NCBI GenBank assembly: GCA_015075375.1
Contig: JABTUM010000001.1
Span: forward strand, 615,201-679,200
Direction of reading: 5' to 3'
Length of the DNA: 64,000 nucleotides
DNA from: Planctomycetota bacterium
GTDB lineage: Bacteria; Planctomycetota; SZUA-567; H5-PLA8
Shown here: positions 43,184-51,769 of the stretch, piece after piece
Position numbering within the stretch: the stretch's first letter is position 1
Layout of the letters: every line of letters begins with the position of its first letter
Position numbers and translations under genes: made by a program
Notes under the pieces: generated by a model
The model's input: the letters and a program-made list of their open reading frames with translations, nothing else
Database searches by the model: none
Told to the model about the DNA's origin: nothing

Positions 43184-44188
43184 ATGTTGTTCGAAGCGAA
43201 GAAGGTCCAAGCGGGGCTCGCACTGGCCCTGGCCTGCTGGCTGCCTTGGCACGCCCAGGCCGAAGAAGAAGGCGCGCCCAAGAAGGACGGCGACGCCCCC
43301 GTCACCGCCGCGCCCGGCGCCAACGCGCCGCAAGGCGAACGCAAAGACGGCATGCAACCCGGCGGCGGACCGGAAATGATGCGCGGCTTCCGCGGACGCG
43401 GAAACGGCGGGTTTGGCGGCGGCAACAACCCCACCTCCTGGATCGATCGCCAGATCGATTTCATGGTCGGACGCAGCGCCCCCGTCGAAGTCGAAAACCT
43501 CGACTTCGGATCCCAGAAGCGCTTCGTCGTCAATACCCCCGTCGGCGGCGTCGACAACCTCGATGCCTTCCGCGACGGACTGAAGGCCGAAGAAATCTTC
43601 ACGCTCACCGAAGAACAGACCGCCTCCCTCGACGGTCTGCGCAAGGAGTACGCCGAGGAACTCAAGAAGCTCCAGACCGAACTCGACGCCGCCAACAAAG
43701 CCTTCGCGCTCAAGGTCATCGCCCTGCGCGAACAGTACGAAGGCAAGGCCAACGAACAGTTGGGCGATAAGAAGGCCGAGAAAGAACAGCTCGACGCGCT
43801 CGCCAAGGCCTATCACGAAGAACGCGCCAAGGCCAACGAGCCCTTCACCGAAGACCTGGCCAAGCTCAAGGTGGAAGCCGAGGCCAAAGGCACCGAAGCC
43901 CGCGAGAACCGCGACTGGCGCGCACTCGCCGGCGTCTACCAGAAGGGCCAGGAAGTCATGGGCAAGCTCCGCGAGGCCATCGAAAAGGTCACGCAGGACA
44001 CCCACGCCAAGATGCTCGCCGCTCTCACCGGCGACGCCAAGACCAAGCTCGAGACGCAGTTCAAGGAACTCGAGGACCGCCGCCAGCAGATGCGCGACGG
44101 CGGACGCGGACGCGACCGCGGCAATCGCGGCAACGAGCCCCAAGGCGCGCCCGAAAAGCCCGCCGCTCCTCCCGGCGAGAACTTCTAA
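43184..44188 (+). CDS. Exported helical protein, Spy/LTXXQ-like (copy 1)
   Basis: 334 residues with a perfect AGGAGG 8 nt before the ATG. Signal peptide at about 1-26 (AGLALALACWLPWHAQA). A Gly/Arg-rich segment is followed by a short beta-rich part (APVEVENLDFGSQKRFVVN), then a long helical region starting FTLTEEQTASLDGLRKEYAEE, where LTEEQ recalls the Spy/CpxP periplasmic stress proteins. The tail is Gly/Arg-rich and ends PGENF. It follows sigma and FecR genes and is a plausible target or sensor in that envelope-stress circuit. Similar overall plan to the gene at 44350. Confidence 0.68.
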   Translation: MLFEAKKVQAGLALALACWLPWHAQAEEEGAPKKDGDAPVTAAPGANAPQGERKDGMQPGGGPEMMRGFRGRGNGGFGGGNNPTSWIDRQIDFMVGRSAPVEVENLDFGSQKRFVVNTPVGGVDNLDAFRDGLKAEEIFTLTEEQTASLDGLRKEYAEELKKLQTELDAANKAFALKVIALREQYEGKANEQLGDKKAEKEQLDALAKAYHEERAKANEPFTEDLAKLKVEAEAKGTEARENRDWRALAGVYQKGQEVMGKLREAIEKVTQDTHAKMLAALTGDAKTKLETQFKELEDRRQQMRDGGRGRDRGNRGNEPQGAPEKPAAPPGENF

Positions 44189-44207
44189 CCCTCATCTTGC
44201 GGCCCCA

Positions 44208-44266
44208 GCCCCCGTCCGAAACGGACGGGGGCCGGCCGCGACCCGTATCGCGGGCGTCCCGCCCGC
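44208..44266. repeat. Two GC-rich hairpins between the Spy-like genes
   Basis: A perfect 11-bp stem with an AAA loop (44208-44232) is followed by a 7-bp stem GCGGGCG-TCC-CGCCCGC (44250-44266). There is no T run. The second hairpin has the look of a dispersed intergenic repeat. They could slow transcription between the two genes or stabilise the upstream mRNA. Confidence 0.55.
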
Positions 44267-44349
44267 AGCCGTTGAAGGGCCGGTGGAGGTAGCCGTACCT
44301 TGCTGTTGCGTTTGAAGTTTGAATTTTCCTGCCGCCTTTCGGAGCCCCC

Positions 44350-45279
44350 ATGCGCCTCGCCCCCGCCGCCCTGACGCTCCTCCTCTTCGCGTCGGCCGCC
44401 GCCCGCGCCGAGGACGAACCCGCGCCCAAGCACGAGCGCCCCAAAGTCATACGCGTGGAAGCCTCTCGGACCGAGCGCGGGCAAGCCGCCGTCTCGCTTC
44501 AGTTTCTCGCCACCGGCGCCGCGCACTACAGCGCCATCGGCCAAGCCATGCACTTCGGCCTGCACCCCAATGGCGTCGAACGGGGCGTGCGCTTCGCGTT
44601 CGGCCTGCCCGCCGCCCCCGGTCTCTCCGACCTCGATTACGGTCCGCGCCGCGGCTTCGTCCTCAAGGTGCCGCCCGGCGGCGTCGACCTGCTCTATTCG
44701 TTCGCGCGTGGCGTACCGGCCGAAGAGATCTTCCCCGCCGGCGCCGCGGCCATGCCGCGCCTGCGCGAGGCCTATCAAGCCGAATGGGACAAGCTGGAGC
44801 AGGAATGGACGGCCGAACAGGCCCGCCTCGCCGAACGCGCCATCGAACTCCGCCGCCGCTACGAATTGCGCGCCAACGACGTGCTCACCGGGTCCGACCG
44901 CGCCCAGAAAGAAGCGCTCGACGCCGTCCGCGAAAAGCTCGCCGCCGATCTGGCCGCTCGACTCGCCAAACTCGAACCGCGCATCCGCGAACTCGAAGCA
45001 CGCGCCGCCCAAGGCTGGGCGCAGGCCAAGCAGTCGAGCGAACCCCAGAACCTGCCGCCCGAACTCGCCGCCTTCGCCAAGGACGCGCAGTTGCTCATGC
45101 AGGAAGCCGCCGCCGCCGCACGCGAACTCGCCGATGCCGCCCGCGCGAGCCTACTCGCCGCCCTCGATGGACCCGCGCGCGAAAAACTCAAAGCCCGCCT
45201 CGAATCCAAATTCCCGCACCACCTCCGGACCAACGCCAAAGAACCCTCCGCCGAAGCCGAACCCGGCGCGGATTTCTAA
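44350..45279 (+). CDS. Exported helical protein (copy 2)
   Basis: 309 residues. Signal peptide at about 1-20 (LAPAALTLLLFASAAARA). An N-terminal beta-rich part (GRRGFVLKVPPGGVDLLYSF region) corresponds to VVNTPVGGVDNLDAF of copy 1. A long helical region follows (LREAYQAEWDKLEQEWTAE, LAARLAKLEPRIRELEARA), and the protein ends PGADF, matching PGENF of copy 1. The two genes are probably diverged duplicates in one locus; function unknown. Confidence 0.65.
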   Translation: MRLAPAALTLLLFASAAARAEDEPAPKHERPKVIRVEASRTERGQAAVSLQFLATGAAHYSAIGQAMHFGLHPNGVERGVRFAFGLPAAPGLSDLDYGPRRGFVLKVPPGGVDLLYSFARGVPAEEIFPAGAAAMPRLREAYQAEWDKLEQEWTAEQARLAERAIELRRRYELRANDVLTGSDRAQKEALDAVREKLAADLAARLAKLEPRIRELEARAAQGWAQAKQSSEPQNLPPELAAFAKDAQLLMQEAAAAARELADAARASLLAALDGPAREKLKARLESKFPHHLRTNAKEPSAEAEPGADF

Positions 45280-45306
45280 ACCACGTAGCTAAAATGAATG
45301 GAAGGT

Positions 45307-45948
45307 TCAGGACGCCGCCGCTTCGCGCGCCGCGCCGGCGGCCGGCTTCGAGCGCCCCGGCCAACGCAGCGCCAGCCGCGACCCCAACCACACCAGCGCC
45401 AGCAAGCTCAGCACCGGATCGAGCAGGTAATCCCACAAGTTGCGCGATTCCAGCACGTCCAGCACGAAGCCCGCCGCGCCGAGGGTCACGACCAGCACCA
45501 GCACGTGCTCTTCGGCGTACCACGCCGCCAGCGTCAATAGCAGCAAGCCCGCGAAAAGCGCGTGCGAACTGTACCCCAGCGCGTACGGATCGAACATCGA
45601 CCACCCCAGCGCGAACGGATAAAAGCAGACCGCCACCGCCAGCACCGCGCCGCTCATGCGCGTCAAGCTCCGCGCCTCCAGCACGCGCCGCCCGGAAAGC
45701 TGCTCCCAGCACCACAGCGCCAGCAGCGCCGCCAGCGTCAGGCTCACGTCGCCCGTCCACGAACGCACGTACTCCGCGCCCGACAAACCGTCCAGCGGAA
45801 CCTGCAGCGCCGCAGCCGCAACCGCCGCGAAGCCCCAGCGCGCCCAAACCGGAACGGCCACGAAGCGGAACGCCAAGGTCAAAAAGAAGAGCGCCACGAG
45901 CGTACAGCCGCCCAGGCCGAAGCAGGCGCTCAGCGCGTGAGCGGTCAT
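45307..45948 (-). CDS. Integral membrane protein of unknown function
   Basis: 213 residues, with six or seven hydrophobic helices (LSACFGLGGCTLVALFFLT, LALWCWEQLSGRR, FAGLLLLTLAAWYAEEH). Its ATG at 45948 overlaps the stop of the sialidase-like gene (ATGA), so the two are translated together. No family is recognised. The overlap suggests a membrane partner for the exported sialidase-like protein or linked export. Confidence 0.7.
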   Translation of the reverse strand: MTAHALSACFGLGGCTLVALFFLTLAFRFVAVPVWARWGFAAVAAAALQVPLDGLSGAEYVRSWTGDVSLTLAALLALWCWEQLSGRRVLEARSLTRMSGAVLAVAVCFYPFALGWSMFDPYALGYSSHALFAGLLLLTLAAWYAEEHVLVLVVTLGAAGFVLDVLESRNLWDYLLDPVLSLLALVWLGSRLALRWPGRSKPAAGAAREAAAS

Positions 45949-47075
45949 GGCAGATCCAGCCACGCTTGGTTGAAATGCATGTGCCGGATCTCGCGCCGGT
46001 TGTACGTGAAGACCAGGTGGTATTCGCCGGCCTTCGTCAGCAGCAGGCACGGATACGTGGTCCGCTCGTTCGGGTCTTCCGCCACCAGACCCTCCGACGC
46101 GTGCGCCACCGTCTGCCAGGTCGTGCCTTGGTCGCGCGAAACGGAGAGCGTCAGCTTGCGCATCACCCGCGCCGCCGCCAGCAGCCCGCCGTCCGGCATC
46201 CGCACCCCCGCCACGCCCGAACGGTCGCTCGTCAGCCCCAGCGGCGCCGCCGCGCTCCACGTCCGCCCGCCGTCCGTCGTCCGCGAACCGATCACGCGCT
46301 TGGGCGAAGAATACGTCGGCCGCATCAGGCATACGGCCTCCTGAGCGCCGAACGGCACGATCGCCGGCTGGATCGCCAAGCGGTCCTGCGTCAGCCGCTG
46401 CTTCGAGAGCACGTTGCCGTCCCCGTCCAGCCGCAGCAGCTCGCAGAATTTGCTCAGGAATTCGTGGTACACCGGCAGCCCGATCGTCCCGTCCGCGAAC
46501 TGAAACGGCGGGTTGCGCACCAGCGTGCTCAGATTCAAGAACGGCGACGTGACCAGCCGCCGCGGCGGCGTCCACGTCTCGCCTTCGTCCGGCGAAGTCG
46601 TGACGTTGATGCTGCTGCCCGACCAGCCCGTCATCGAGGTGACGAAAAAAAGCCACAGCTTCCCGCTCGAGTCCAGCAGCGCGCACGAATTGCCCAGCTT
46701 CTGCACGCAGCGCTGCAACCCGTCCTGCGAATTCGCCCGGTCGATCAGCGCCCGCTCGCGGCTCCACGTCCGAACGGCCGGATCGTACACCGCCGTGTAG
46801 ATCGCGACGTCCAGCGCGCCCTCGCGGCTCCCCCCGTACCAGAACGCGCGCAGACGCCCGCCGGAGAGTTCCACCAGCGTGCAACTGTGCACCGACCGCA
46901 CGCTGTTTCCGTCGAGCATGGACGCATGCAGATACGGTTCGCCGGAGGTGACGGGCCGCGCCGCAGGCGGCACGAACCCCACGCCCGCGCTCGCCGCGCC
47001 CGCCGGCATCCCGTACGTCCACAGCGCGGCGAAGACCAGAGCGATCCAAAGCAGGAGCAACGCGCGAACGCGCAT
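45945..47075 (-). CDS. Exported sialidase-like beta-propeller protein
   Basis: 376 residues from the ATG at 47075. Signal peptide at about 1-25 (ALLLLWIALVFAALWTYG). Three Asp-box motifs are visible: SPDEGETW, TTDGGRTW and SRDQGTTW, spaced as in six-bladed sialidase propellers. RAFWYGGSREGALDVAIYT and a C-terminal HLVFTYNRREIRHMHFN match the exo-sialidase-like group (BNR_2) common in planctomycetes, many members of which act on other sugars. It overlaps the membrane-protein gene downstream. Confidence 0.82.
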   Translation of the reverse strand: MRVRALLLLWIALVFAALWTYGMPAGAASAGVGFVPPAARPVTSGEPYLHASMLDGNSVRSVHSCTLVELSGGRLRAFWYGGSREGALDVAIYTAVYDPAVRTWSRERALIDRANSQDGLQRCVQKLGNSCALLDSSGKLWLFFVTSMTGWSGSSINVTTSPDEGETWTPPRRLVTSPFLNLSTLVRNPPFQFADGTIGLPVYHEFLSKFCELLRLDGDGNVLSKQRLTQDRLAIQPAIVPFGAQEAVCLMRPTYSSPKRVIGSRTTDGGRTWSAAAPLGLTSDRSGVAGVRMPDGGLLAAARVMRKLTLSVSRDQGTTWQTVAHASEGLVAEDPNERTTYPCLLLTKAGEYHLVFTYNRREIRHMHFNQAWLDLP

Positions 47076-47362
47076 CTGAGCTTTCACGGATGAGGGCGCG
47101 TGACGCAACATGCGAAGGCGAAGGTCCAAGGCATCCGGGTCAAAACGCCGTCCGCCCGCCGATCCCGCTGGCACGTGCGCGCATGCTGCCGGTGCGTTTT
47201 GCCGTCCATGCGCCGAACAGCCTAACCCAACTTTCCGCCCTCACAACAACGCGACCGCTAAGCTATTGCGCAATCGCCAACGCTTCCCCTAGGCTGGTGA
47301 CTCCACGCTCGTTCGGGCCGCAACACGGCCCCGCCCTGCGTGCTTATAAAAAGGAAGCGCCC

Positions 47363-47758
47363 ATGCCCTATGAAATCGTCCTGAACGCCCGCGCCAAGCT
47401 CGTTCACTCTCGCGCTTGGGGCAACTTGAGCGACGCCGAATTGCTGGAACACAGAGATCGCATCCAAGCCCACTTCGAAGCCGGAACCCTGGACGCCGCC
47501 TGGAGCCACTTTGTGGATTTCAGCGCCGTGAGCCACGTGGACGTCTCGACGGCCACGGTCGGACTGCTCGCGGCCAACAACCCCTGGCCCACCGCAGTCC
47601 GCCGCGCGCTTGTCGCGCCGCAGGACATCGTCTTCGGCCTCTCCCGCATGTACGAGATGTTTAGCGGCGCCAAAGGCCAGAACATCCGCGTCTTCCGAAC
47701 CCTGGACGAAGCCCGAACGTGGCTGCAGGGCGAGCCACGCCAATCCAAAGCGCCGTAG
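47363..47758 (+). CDS. STAS/SpoIIAA-like domain protein
   Basis: 131 residues from the ATG at 47363, with AAAAAGGA upstream. An alpha/beta fold of the SpoIIAA-like (STAS) type: EIVLNARAKLVHSRAWGNLSD, WSHFVDFSAVSHVDVSTATV, RRALVAPQDIVFGLSRMYEM and VFRTLDEARTWL. Such stand-alone proteins have been linked to signalling but their role is uncertain. It stands alone. Confidence 0.65.
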   Translation: MPYEIVLNARAKLVHSRAWGNLSDAELLEHRDRIQAHFEAGTLDAAWSHFVDFSAVSHVDVSTATVGLLAANNPWPTAVRRALVAPQDIVFGLSRMYEMFSGAKGQNIRVFRTLDEARTWLQGEPRQSKAP

Positions 47759-48165
47759 CAGGTAGCCCACCCCAATCTCAAATGGGTGTGGGTGAGCTTG
47801 CGAACGAGAAGCGCTCAACCTTGGAAGGTCGCCGAGAGCAGGTGCCGCCCTCCGCGTCCCAGCGGGACGCGCTGAAAATAGCCCGGGGTTTCAACCCCGG
47901 GAACCCGACGCCCCCGTCGCCCGCGCGCCCCGGAGGGGCGCGATGAAACCGCAGCAGACAAGAGCAGCAGCAAGCGACGCGGAAAGCCGCCCGTCATGCG
48001 TCGCGCAAACGAACCCAGTCCGCGGCGTTCATCGAGCGTCGTAAGGTGGCGTGCACTGATTGCCAACGGCCGCATCCCGTGGCACCAAATCCAGAAGGGG
48101 CGACGCGTTCATGAACGGTTGGATGGGCTGCCCGTGCCACCCGCCACCAATCACGAAAATACCGA
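47759..48165. other. Gene-free stretch with hairpin repeat
   Basis: About 400 bp with no convincing gene. It holds the triple-hairpin repeat (47853-47941) and then ordinary-looking DNA up to the GmrSD-type gene. Confidence 0.6.
47853..47941. repeat. Triple-hairpin intergenic repeat
   Basis: Three perfect palindromes in 89 bp: CGCGTCCC-AGC-GGGACGCG (47853-47871), CCCGGGG-TTTCAA-CCCCGGG (47882-47901) and GCGCCCC-GGA-GGGGCGC (47925-47941). The middle one, preceded by TAG, resembles REP sequences dispersed in planctomycete-type genomes. It marks the left border of the AT-rich island. Confidence 0.75.
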
Positions 48166-49860
48166 TTATACGACATCATCACTTCCATGATCTGGGCCCG
48201 GCCATATTTTTACAGCTACTCTCGACAAGTATTCGCAACGCTTCTTGATTTGCCCGACATTCCAATCCGCGACTTCCTGACCCGAAAAGTATTGATTCAA
48301 GTATACTTTGCTGTTTGTAAGAAGCCGCCGCTTGTCCGAAAATGCTCCATTCCTCATCTCGATGTTATAATCAGAACCAACAAGTGTTAAGTTGCCCGGC
48401 GTATGGAGCCACTTTAGATGTTCTATTTGCCAGTTGTCTCCGAGCGCTTCAATCCATGCATCGCCATCCTCATCTCCTGGGTGAATGGTTTGAGGCATAA
48501 TATGTTCAATTGTACAGCCTGATAGATCGACAGTCTCGGCTGGTCGCTGAATACTTCGCTCAATTGCAGAAAGTACGGCGCGCGCATACGGGCTTTCATA
48601 AATACTTAGAGTCAAGAATCCTTGCTTGAATTCTTCATTAGTTGGCCACCCCTTACTTAACAAGAATTCCAACAAACCTTCGAGGCTAGAGTCCCTTACA
48701 ACCTTAGCCGCCGTGCAGAACCACCGTGAATATGGTTTGGAAGTATGGTTGCAAACATAGCGCCTAAAAACAAAACTTGATATCGCTCGGCACGCCACAC
48801 GCAATTGGTCTGGCATGAGTTTTTGTTCACGCTGCAAATCAAATAGGGCGAGCAGCAATGGGAATGCAGTTGTAGCTCCAAGATCAAGTACATGAGAAAG
48901 TGCCTCAGCAATCTTAGCATCAGGATGCCTAGTCGCCCCTCGCATGTAATTATGATCGAGTGCCAATGTGCTCAATTCACCTACCAATTGTCTTGAGTCT
49001 AGCGGTATCGGGAACTTGACTTCAAAAGCATCGAAGATCCCTTTGGCAGGTACATATGCTCCATCTTTCATCAAGACATCACGAAAGAATTGGGCAAATT
49101 GCTTTCCATTCAGCTTCCCATCCTCATAGAAGTGCTGCTCTAGCGGTCTCCAATAATCATCGTCAAAAGCATCTTGATCATCGATATTTAGAGACATAAA
49201 GACTTGGTTTCGAATAAGGTCACCTTCTTCCAAATCAACCCCGGTCGAATTAAGTGATCTAAAGATTTTATATGGATTCTCTTCGTCAAGGGTAATGGCC
49301 ACAAAATCCAAGCGCAGAGCTACTAGTTGGAAAAAGGAGCGCAGATCATCTCTTGTGGCAGTAAAGCCCTCCTTATCAAGGCGCTTTTTATGGTACACAT
49401 AGGCAGCTGCGATTTGACCTTGATGGTCGCTAATCTTCTTATCAATAATCTGCAAGTAAGATCCTCGATCACGCAGTCTAGGAAAGAGTTTGTATCGCTC
49501 GCGAGCGTTTCGATATTTATGAATGAGGTAACTCTCCTCAATTTCTCCCGCAAGATCGTCCCACTTCTCTTTCAAAGCCAAGTCGCGCATTGCGCTAAGC
49601 AGTAATGAGAGTGTCACGAGTCTTTGTTGGCCATCAATTACCTGGAACGCTACAATGTTCCCGGGTTGTGGGCGCTCGGGGACACAAACGATTGCTCCCA
49701 TAAAGTGGCGTGGCTTGGCGTCTTCCTTAAGTTCTATGATGTCATCCCACAACTGTGCCCAGTTTTTCCGTTCCCACGTATAGTATCGTTGAAAGACTGG
49801 TATCACGTATTGCTCTGCAGAAACCAGCATCTGCTGCAAGGTACGCTCGATTGCTTTCAT
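48166..49860 (-). CDS. GmrSD-type DUF262/DUF1524 nuclease
   Basis: 564 residues. The DUF262 (GmrS-like, ParB/Srx-fold NTPase) half has IPVFQRYYTWE (20-30) and VIDGQQRLVTLSLLL (74-88). The DUF1524 (GmrD-like HNH/His-Me nuclease) half has CTIEHIMPQ with His453, HTPGNLTLVGSDYN and FSDKRRLL, ending at about 520. Fused GmrSD proteins are type IV restriction enzymes that cut glucosylated hydroxymethylcytosine DNA; many relatives defend against other phages. The gene is clearly AT-richer than its neighbours and stands alone between repeats, which indicates recent transfer. Confidence 0.92.
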   Translation of the reverse strand: MKAIERTLQQMLVSAEQYVIPVFQRYYTWERKNWAQLWDDIIELKEDAKPRHFMGAIVCVPERPQPGNIVAFQVIDGQQRLVTLSLLLSAMRDLALKEKWDDLAGEIEESYLIHKYRNARERYKLFPRLRDRGSYLQIIDKKISDHQGQIAAAYVYHKKRLDKEGFTATRDDLRSFFQLVALRLDFVAITLDEENPYKIFRSLNSTGVDLEEGDLIRNQVFMSLNIDDQDAFDDDYWRPLEQHFYEDGKLNGKQFAQFFRDVLMKDGAYVPAKGIFDAFEVKFPIPLDSRQLVGELSTLALDHNYMRGATRHPDAKIAEALSHVLDLGATTAFPLLLALFDLQREQKLMPDQLRVACRAISSFVFRRYVCNHTSKPYSRWFCTAAKVVRDSSLEGLLEFLLSKGWPTNEEFKQGFLTLSIYESPYARAVLSAIERSIQRPAETVDLSGCTIEHIMPQTIHPGDEDGDAWIEALGDNWQIEHLKWLHTPGNLTLVGSDYNIEMRNGAFSDKRRLLTNSKVYLNQYFSGQEVADWNVGQIKKRCEYLSRVAVKIWPGPDHGSDDVV

Positions 49861-50640
49861 GGCCCCCCCTTACAGTGGTAAAATTCGGTCCTATTAAAAG
49901 CTCTCGCCAATTCTACTGCGCTTTCGGTAGCCCGCACGAGGTTCGTAGGGATCAAGGACAAGGTCGAATGCGATTCTATAGCGAATTTCATGGGCAGGAG
50001 GGCATTTCCATGGACATCGCGACCCTCAGAAGCCGCATCCTCTGCGCCGTGGGCGTCTCAGTCGAGATCGCGCCGCGCCTTTGGACTTACGCCAAGCAAA
50101 ACCCCGGCGAGACCGAAGCGGACGTGCGCCCGCGGGTCTAGGCGCGGATTGGCCACATGAAGTTCGTGAAACTATTCCGAGACAACCAAGGCTACCGCGC
50201 AGGCGACCCGTTGGGCAACGTGCTGGAGGGCACGCAGTACACGGTGGGCGCGCGGTATGCGGCGGTAGGCGCGTGGTCGGTGGGTGCCACGATCACGCCT
50301 CAATTCTCCGCGTACCTCTTAGCTCGCGCCAATCGTCCACCGCCAGCGACTCTTGTTCTTGCCTGCCCAGTTCAAGCCAACGAAAACTCGACCCGCGCCA
50401 CGCTTCCGGCGAACGCACCCGTTTGCGCTCCACATCCGCACAGGCCAGCGGACCCTTCACCGGCGCCGCGAGGCCAGCCAAGCGTATCATGGACCAAGAT
50501 CACATTCACGAAACGAGCTTCGGCCTTTAATGCGCTGATTTCGAAACCCTGACGCGGAAGGTCACGGAAGGACGCGGGATTTTTCACGCAATTCGAGCCG
50601 GATCGAGCCCTTTTGACGCCCCCCAAGCCGCGTCAAAAAG
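49861..50640. other. Poorly coding stretch downstream of the nuclease island
   Basis: About 800 bp without a convincing full-length gene. One small ORF with a ribosome site is described separately. Reading starts at 50157 (MKFVKLFRDNQGYRAGD) gives a first part that looks protein-like and a later part that looks random, as in a decayed gene. Codon use is mixed. Confidence 0.45.
50010..50141 (+). CDS. Small ORF with strong ribosome site, unknown
   Basis: 43 residues: starts MDIATLRSRILCAVGVSVEI and ends ETEADVRPRV. AGGAGG lies 8 nt before the ATG. No family recognised. It could be a remnant of the island or a small regulator. Confidence 0.35.
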   Translation: MDIATLRSRILCAVGVSVEIAPRLWTYAKQNPGETEADVRPRV

Positions 50641-50704
50641 AAGTGTATACTTAACTGGATACTTAGGTATACAGTATACAGTTACGGTATACAAGTATAC
50701 ACTT
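50641..50704. promoter_or_regulatory. GTATAC palindrome cluster
   Basis: Five GTATAC sites (starting at 50645, 50667, 50674, 50687, 50695) and one GATAC variant crowd into 64 bp. The outer arms AAGTGTATACTT (50641-50652) and AAGTATACACTT (50693-50704) are an exact inverted repeat. The tract is strikingly AT-rich. It resembles a multi-site operator or a replication-type iteron set. The nearest genes are the 3' end of rplC and the decayed stretch. Confidence 0.55.
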
Positions 50705-50800
50705 AGCGCACGTTGTGGCGCGAATATAGCGCCTCGTATAGCTTTGACAACCATACGCTTTGCATGACTCACTTCGAGCAGCACTCGTGCGAATCAACAC

Positions 50801-50832
50801 AAAAAAACGGGCCGGAATTTCTTCCGGCCCGT
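50801..50832 (-). terminator. Rho-independent terminator for rplC
   Basis: Perfect 11-bp stem (50807-50817 with 50822-50832) and a 4-nt loop, followed on the minus strand by seven T. It lies 28 bp after the rplC stop codon, so rplC ends its transcript here. Confidence 0.93.
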
Positions 50833-50859
50833 TCGATCGCAATCTTCGAAAAATAAGGC

Positions 50860-51537
50860 CTAGTACTTCGGGCGCTTTTCCTTGTCCTTCCGCACCTTCT
50901 CCTGGATCGACTTGTTCACCACCACGAAGCCCCCGTTCGGCCCGGGAATCGCGCCTTCGATCAGCAGTAAGTGGTTGTCCGGATCGATCTTAACGACCTT
51001 CAAGCCCTGCACCGTCACCTTCGCGTTGCCCATATGGCCGGGCATCTTCTTGCCCTTCGGCACGCCCTTGTTGATCGACATGTGCCGGCCCAGCGAACCT
51101 AACGTCCGGTGGTTCTTGCTGTTACCGTGCGTCGCGCGCTGCCGCTGGAAGTTGTAACGCTTGATCGTGCCGGCGAAGCCTTTGCCCTTGCTCGTGCCCG
51201 TCACGTCCACCTTCTGCACGCCTTCGAAAATCGAAACCGTAACCTCTTCGCCCTGCTTGTCTTCGGCGGCTGCCGCGAGACGAATCTCGCCGACGTACGG
51301 AGCCGGCTTCGCGCCGGCCTTCGCGAAATGCCCCTGCAACGGCTTCGAGGTGTTCTTTTCCTTCTTCTCGCCGAAGCCCAACTGCAGCGCGTAGTAGCCG
51401 TCGTTCTCGACGTCCTTGACCTGCAAGACCTTACACGGGCCGACTTCCAGGACCGTCACGCCCACGCGCAAGCCCGCTTCGTTGAACACCTGAGTCATCC
51501 CGACCTTGCGGCCGAGTATACCTGTGGCGGAAGACAT
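50860..51537 (-). CDS. rplC: 50S ribosomal protein L3
   Basis: 225 residues, AAGGAG 7 nt before the ATG. L3 signatures: GILGRKVGMTQVFNEAG at the N-terminus, TGTSKGKGFAGTIKRYNF, RATHGNSKNHRTLGSLG and KGKKMPGHMGNAKVTVQGL. L3 is an early assembly protein near the peptidyl-transferase centre. In most bacteria it lies in the S10 operon after rpsJ and before rplD. Here no ribosomal neighbour is visible; a terminator follows directly and 230 bp of DNA precedes it. Confidence 0.97.
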   Translation of the reverse strand: MSSATGILGRKVGMTQVFNEAGLRVGVTVLEVGPCKVLQVKDVENDGYYALQLGFGEKKEKNTSKPLQGHFAKAGAKPAPYVGEIRLAAAAEDKQGEEVTVSIFEGVQKVDVTGTSKGKGFAGTIKRYNFQRQRATHGNSKNHRTLGSLGRHMSINKGVPKGKKMPGHMGNAKVTVQGLKVVKIDPDNHLLLIEGAIPGPNGGFVVVNKSIQEKVRKDKEKRPKY

Positions 51538-51769
51538 CGACTGACTCCTTGCATCCGTGGGATCGCGGCGGCGAAAGCTAAACTCGCGCGGCGCCGGCCC
51601 TTAGCCCCGAGCAGCAGTCCATACGGCCACTCACAGGGGCCGCGGGGACGTGCTCAAAACGAAGCGGGGAAGATAGCCTAAAGCGAGGCGGATACAAGTG
51701 TTAATTGCGCTCTGGAGCGGGCCTTGCGCGCCGCCCCTTCGAACGCCGACCAACCTTCCGCTAACCTCT

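Noticed and set aside
44319..47093. 924-codon plus-strand frame across several genes
   Set aside because: Arg/Pro-rich and crosses gene borders, two of them on the other strand; not a protein.
47853..47941. CRISPR array
   Set aside because: The palindromes differ from one another and there are no equal repeats with spacers; no cas gene is near.
50157..50552. 131-codon ORF in the poorly coding stretch
   Set aside because: Only the first 50 residues look protein-like; the rest is Pro/Ala/Thr-rich with poor codon pattern. It may be a decayed gene, so I describe it as such.
50641..50704. CRISPR or integron-type repeat
   Set aside because: The GTATAC units are 6 bp with irregular spacing, unlike either; an operator or iteron-like array fits better.
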